This document shows, in pieces, positions 4,096 to 5,907 of a stretch of DNA of 5,907 bases (its first letter is position 1; every line of letters starts with the position of its first letter). The DNA is taken from positions 1 through 5,907 of the forward strand of contig CAMZLX010000088.1 in NCBI GenBank assembly GCA_947311795.1. The letters run 5' to 3'. A program made the position numbers and the translations under genes. The stretch comes from an uncultured Zetaproteobacteria bacterium (GTDB lineage Bacteria; Pseudomonadota; Zetaproteobacteria; Mariprofundales; Mariprofundaceae). The notes under the pieces were generated by a model. That model ran no database searches, was not told the origin of the DNA, and saw nothing but the letters and a program-made list of their open reading frames with translations.

Positions 4096-5907
4096 TTATT
4101 GAATCAGCAAACCACCTTTATCACTATAGTCCACAGTGATGCAATCACCACTGGCTTCGTTGCCGATAAGCAAACGTGCCAAAGGTGTTTCCACCGCTTG
4201 CTGAATAAAGCGTTTGAGTGGTCTTGCCCCGTAAATCGGGTCGTAACCTTCTTTGGCAAGCCAAGCTTTTGCCGCATTGGTAACATTCAAGTTGTAACCT
4301 TGCGCTTTGATGCGTTTGGCAAGTGAAGCCACCAACAAGTCCACAATATGCACCAAATCATTTTCGGATAATGGTGCAAACAACACAATATCATCCACAC
4401 GGTTTAAGAACTCTGGGCGGAAATGACCGCGCAAACGTTCCATCACCCGTTGCTCTACTTCCGCATTGATGCCTTCCAACATCTCATCGCTACCGATATT
4501 ACTTGTCATCAAGACAATGGTATTGCGGAAATCCACCGTTCTACCTTGTGAGTCCGTCAAGCGACCATCATCAAGCACCTGCAAGAGAATGTTGAACACA
4601 TCAGGATGCGCTTTTTCAATCTCATCGAACAACAAGACTGAATATGGGCTACGGCGCACCGCTTCAGTGAGCTGGCCACCCTCTTCATGCCCAACATAAC
4701 CTGGAGGCGCACCCACCAAACGGGATACACTGTGTTTCTCCATGTATTCCGACATATCAAGGCGCACCATATGCTCTTCGCTATCGAACAACGCATTGGC
4801 AAGTGTGCGTGCAAGCTCGGTTTTACCCACACCCGTTGGACCCAAGAAGATAAATGAACCCATAGGTCGATTTGGGTCTTGAATGCCTGCTTTGGAGCGA
4901 AGAATCGCATCAGCCACAGCTTTGACAGCTTTATCCTGACCAATCACCCGCTCATGCAGCACAGATTCCAAGCGCAAGATTTTCTCGCGTTCACCTTCCA
5001 TCAAGCGTGTCACAGGAATGTTTGTCCAACGCGCCACCACTTCTGCGATTTCATCGTCGGTCACTTCTTCTTGCAACAAGTCGCTGGATGATTCCTGCGC
5101 TTCCAGTTCTTTTAGCTTGGCTTCAAGCTCTGGCAATGTGCCATATCTAAGCTCTGCCACTTTCTCAAGCTGATAATTGCGCTCTGCTTCTTCAATCTCC
5201 AAGCGTGTTTTATCCAACTCTTCACGCACGCTTTGCAATGCATCATGGGCAGTTTTCTCACTTTCCCATTGTGAATGCATCACATCCCGTTGCGCTTTCA
5301 AGTCTGCCAACTCTTTACGCAATACTTCCAAACGCTCTTTACTCGCATCATCGGTCTCTTTTTTGAGTGCCGTTTCTTCGATTTCAAGACGCATAGCTTT
5401 ACGTGTGACCTCATCCAATTCAGCAGGCATAGAATCAATCTCTGTGCGAATAGATGCACATGCCTCATCAATCAAATCAATGGCTTTATCCGGCAAAAAG
5501 CGGTCGTTGATATATCTATCCGACATCATTGCCGCAGCTACAATCGCTGCATCCTGAATGCGTACACCATGATGCAATTCAAAGCGGTCACGCAAGCCAC
5601 GCAAAATAGAAATGGTGTCTTCCACGCTAGGTGCTTCCACCAATACAGGTTGGAACCTACGCTCCAATGCCGCATCTTTTTCGATATATTGCCTATGTTC
5701 GTTTAGCGTTGTCGCACCAATACAATGCAACTCACCCCTTGCAAGCATAGGTTTGAGCATATTACCTGCATCGGCAGAACCTTCGGTTTTACCCGCGCCC
5801 ACAATGGTGTGCAATTCATCAATGAACAGAATCACACGACCTTCAGATGCTTTAATTTCATTGAGCACCGCTTTGAGGCGTTCTTCAAATTCACCACGGT
5901 ATTTTGC
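4096..5907 (-). CDS. clpB: ATP-dependent chaperone/disaggregase ClpB, C-terminal ~603 residues (5' end outside window)
   Basis: ClpB is a hexameric AAA+ disaggregase that works with DnaK/DnaJ/GrpE to pull polypeptides out of aggregates in the cytoplasm. The frame is open to base 5907, so an internal GTG at 5868 is not the start. About 250 residues (N domain and the first Walker A) lie outside. Seen, numbered from the window edge: pore-loop AKYRGEF with Tyr at 3, Walker B1 ILFIDE at 26-31, GATT at 64-67, arginine-finger ERRF at 82-85, and a charged coiled-coil middle domain at about 159-288. The middle domain distinguishes ClpB from ClpA/ClpC-type unfoldases with short or no such insert. NBD2 follows, with VIGQDKAV, Walker A GPTGVGKT at 356-363, pore loop GYVG at 403-406, Walker B LLFDE at 425-429, TSN sensor 1 at 468-470, FRPEFLNR and sensor 2 GARPLKR at 560-566. 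No key residue is missing and no frameshift is seen. The promoter, often heat-shock controlled, is outside the window. The gene ends in TAA with its own terminator. Confidence 0.97.
   Translation of the reverse strand, partial: AKYRGEFEERLKAVLNEIKASEGRVILFIDELHTIVGAGKTEGSADAGNMLKPMLARGELHCIGATTLNEHRQYIEKDAALERRFQPVLVEAPSVEDTISILRGLRDRFELHHGVRIQDAAIVAAAMMSDRYINDRFLPDKAIDLIDEACASIRTEIDSMPAELDEVTRKAMRLEIEETALKKETDDASKERLEVLRKELADLKAQRDVMHSQWESEKTAHDALQSVREELDKTRLEIEEAERNYQLEKVAELRYGTLPELEAKLKELEAQESSSDLLQEEVTDDEIAEVVARWTNIPVTRLMEGEREKILRLESVLHERVIGQDKAVKAVADAILRSKAGIQDPNRPMGSFIFLGPTGVGKTELARTLANALFDSEEHMVRLDMSEYMEKHSVSRLVGAPPGYVGHEEGGQLTEAVRRSPYSVLLFDEIEKAHPDVFNILLQVLDDGRLTDSQGRTVDFRNTIVLMTSNIGSDEMLEGINAEVEQRVMERLRGHFRPEFLNRVDDIVLFAPLSENDLVHIVDLLVASLAKRIKAQGYNLNVTNAAKAWLAKEGYDPIYGARPLKRFIQQAVETPLARLLIGNEASGDCITVDYSDKGGLLIQ

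Noticed and set aside
4557..4943. 128-codon frame on the - strand inside clpB
   Set aside because: It is an out-of-frame reading of the conserved NBD2 region; clpB itself is intact across it.
5275..5706. 143-codon + strand frame antisense to clpB
   Set aside because: It is antisense to the coiled-coil and NBD1 region of clpB, with no start signal or recognisable domain.
1..5907. A new defence, mobile or biosynthetic system
   Set aside because: Every sizeable frame is accounted for by known families (TrpS, RluB, LTA-synthase-like, cytochrome c, ClpB); no unexplained gene cluster, CRISPR array, tRNA or integrase is visible.

Overview
The window (5,907 bases, moderately AT-rich) is ordinary, gene-dense chromosomal sequence from a Gram-negative bacterium. 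The periplasmic cytochrome c, the RluB-type pseudouridine synthase and the ClpB type all fit Proteobacteria. I cannot name the genus. A low-GC marine or iron/sulfur-oxidising proteobacterium would fit, but that is a guess from the overall feel of the proteins, not a demonstrated match.

Layout. Bases 1-432 (+) are the C-terminal part of tryptophanyl-tRNA synthetase, starting just before its KMSKS loop and carrying a four-cysteine motif typical of the iron-sulfur type of this enzyme. Bases 433-783 are non-coding and unusually structured. They hold a ~106-bp palindromic REP/MITE-like element, then two overlapping and mutually exclusive hairpins, the second ending in a T-run, then a possible promoter and the ribosome binding site of the next gene. 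Bases 784-3464 (+) hold two tightly linked genes: an RluB/RsuA-family 23S rRNA pseudouridine synthase and an inner-membrane alkaline-phosphatase-superfamily transferase of the LTA synthase/MdoB type. Bases 3568-3921 (-) encode a small, very lysine-rich periplasmic class I cytochrome c with its own terminator and ribosome binding site. Bases 4096-5907 (-) are the C-terminal ~600 residues of the disaggregase ClpB, cut by the window edge and followed by its own terminator. The two + strand genes and the two - strand genes converge around 3465-3567.

The genes do not form one pathway. They are housekeeping (tRNA charging, rRNA modification, protein disaggregation), envelope (phospho-headgroup transferase) and electron-transfer functions, each - strand gene apparently its own transcription unit. 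I found no phage, CRISPR, toxin-antitoxin, transposase or defence genes and no new multi-gene system. The most interesting parts are the structured trpS-rluB intergenic region, the Fe-S cysteine motif in TrpRS, the basic cytochrome and the LTA-synthase-like enzyme with unknown substrate.
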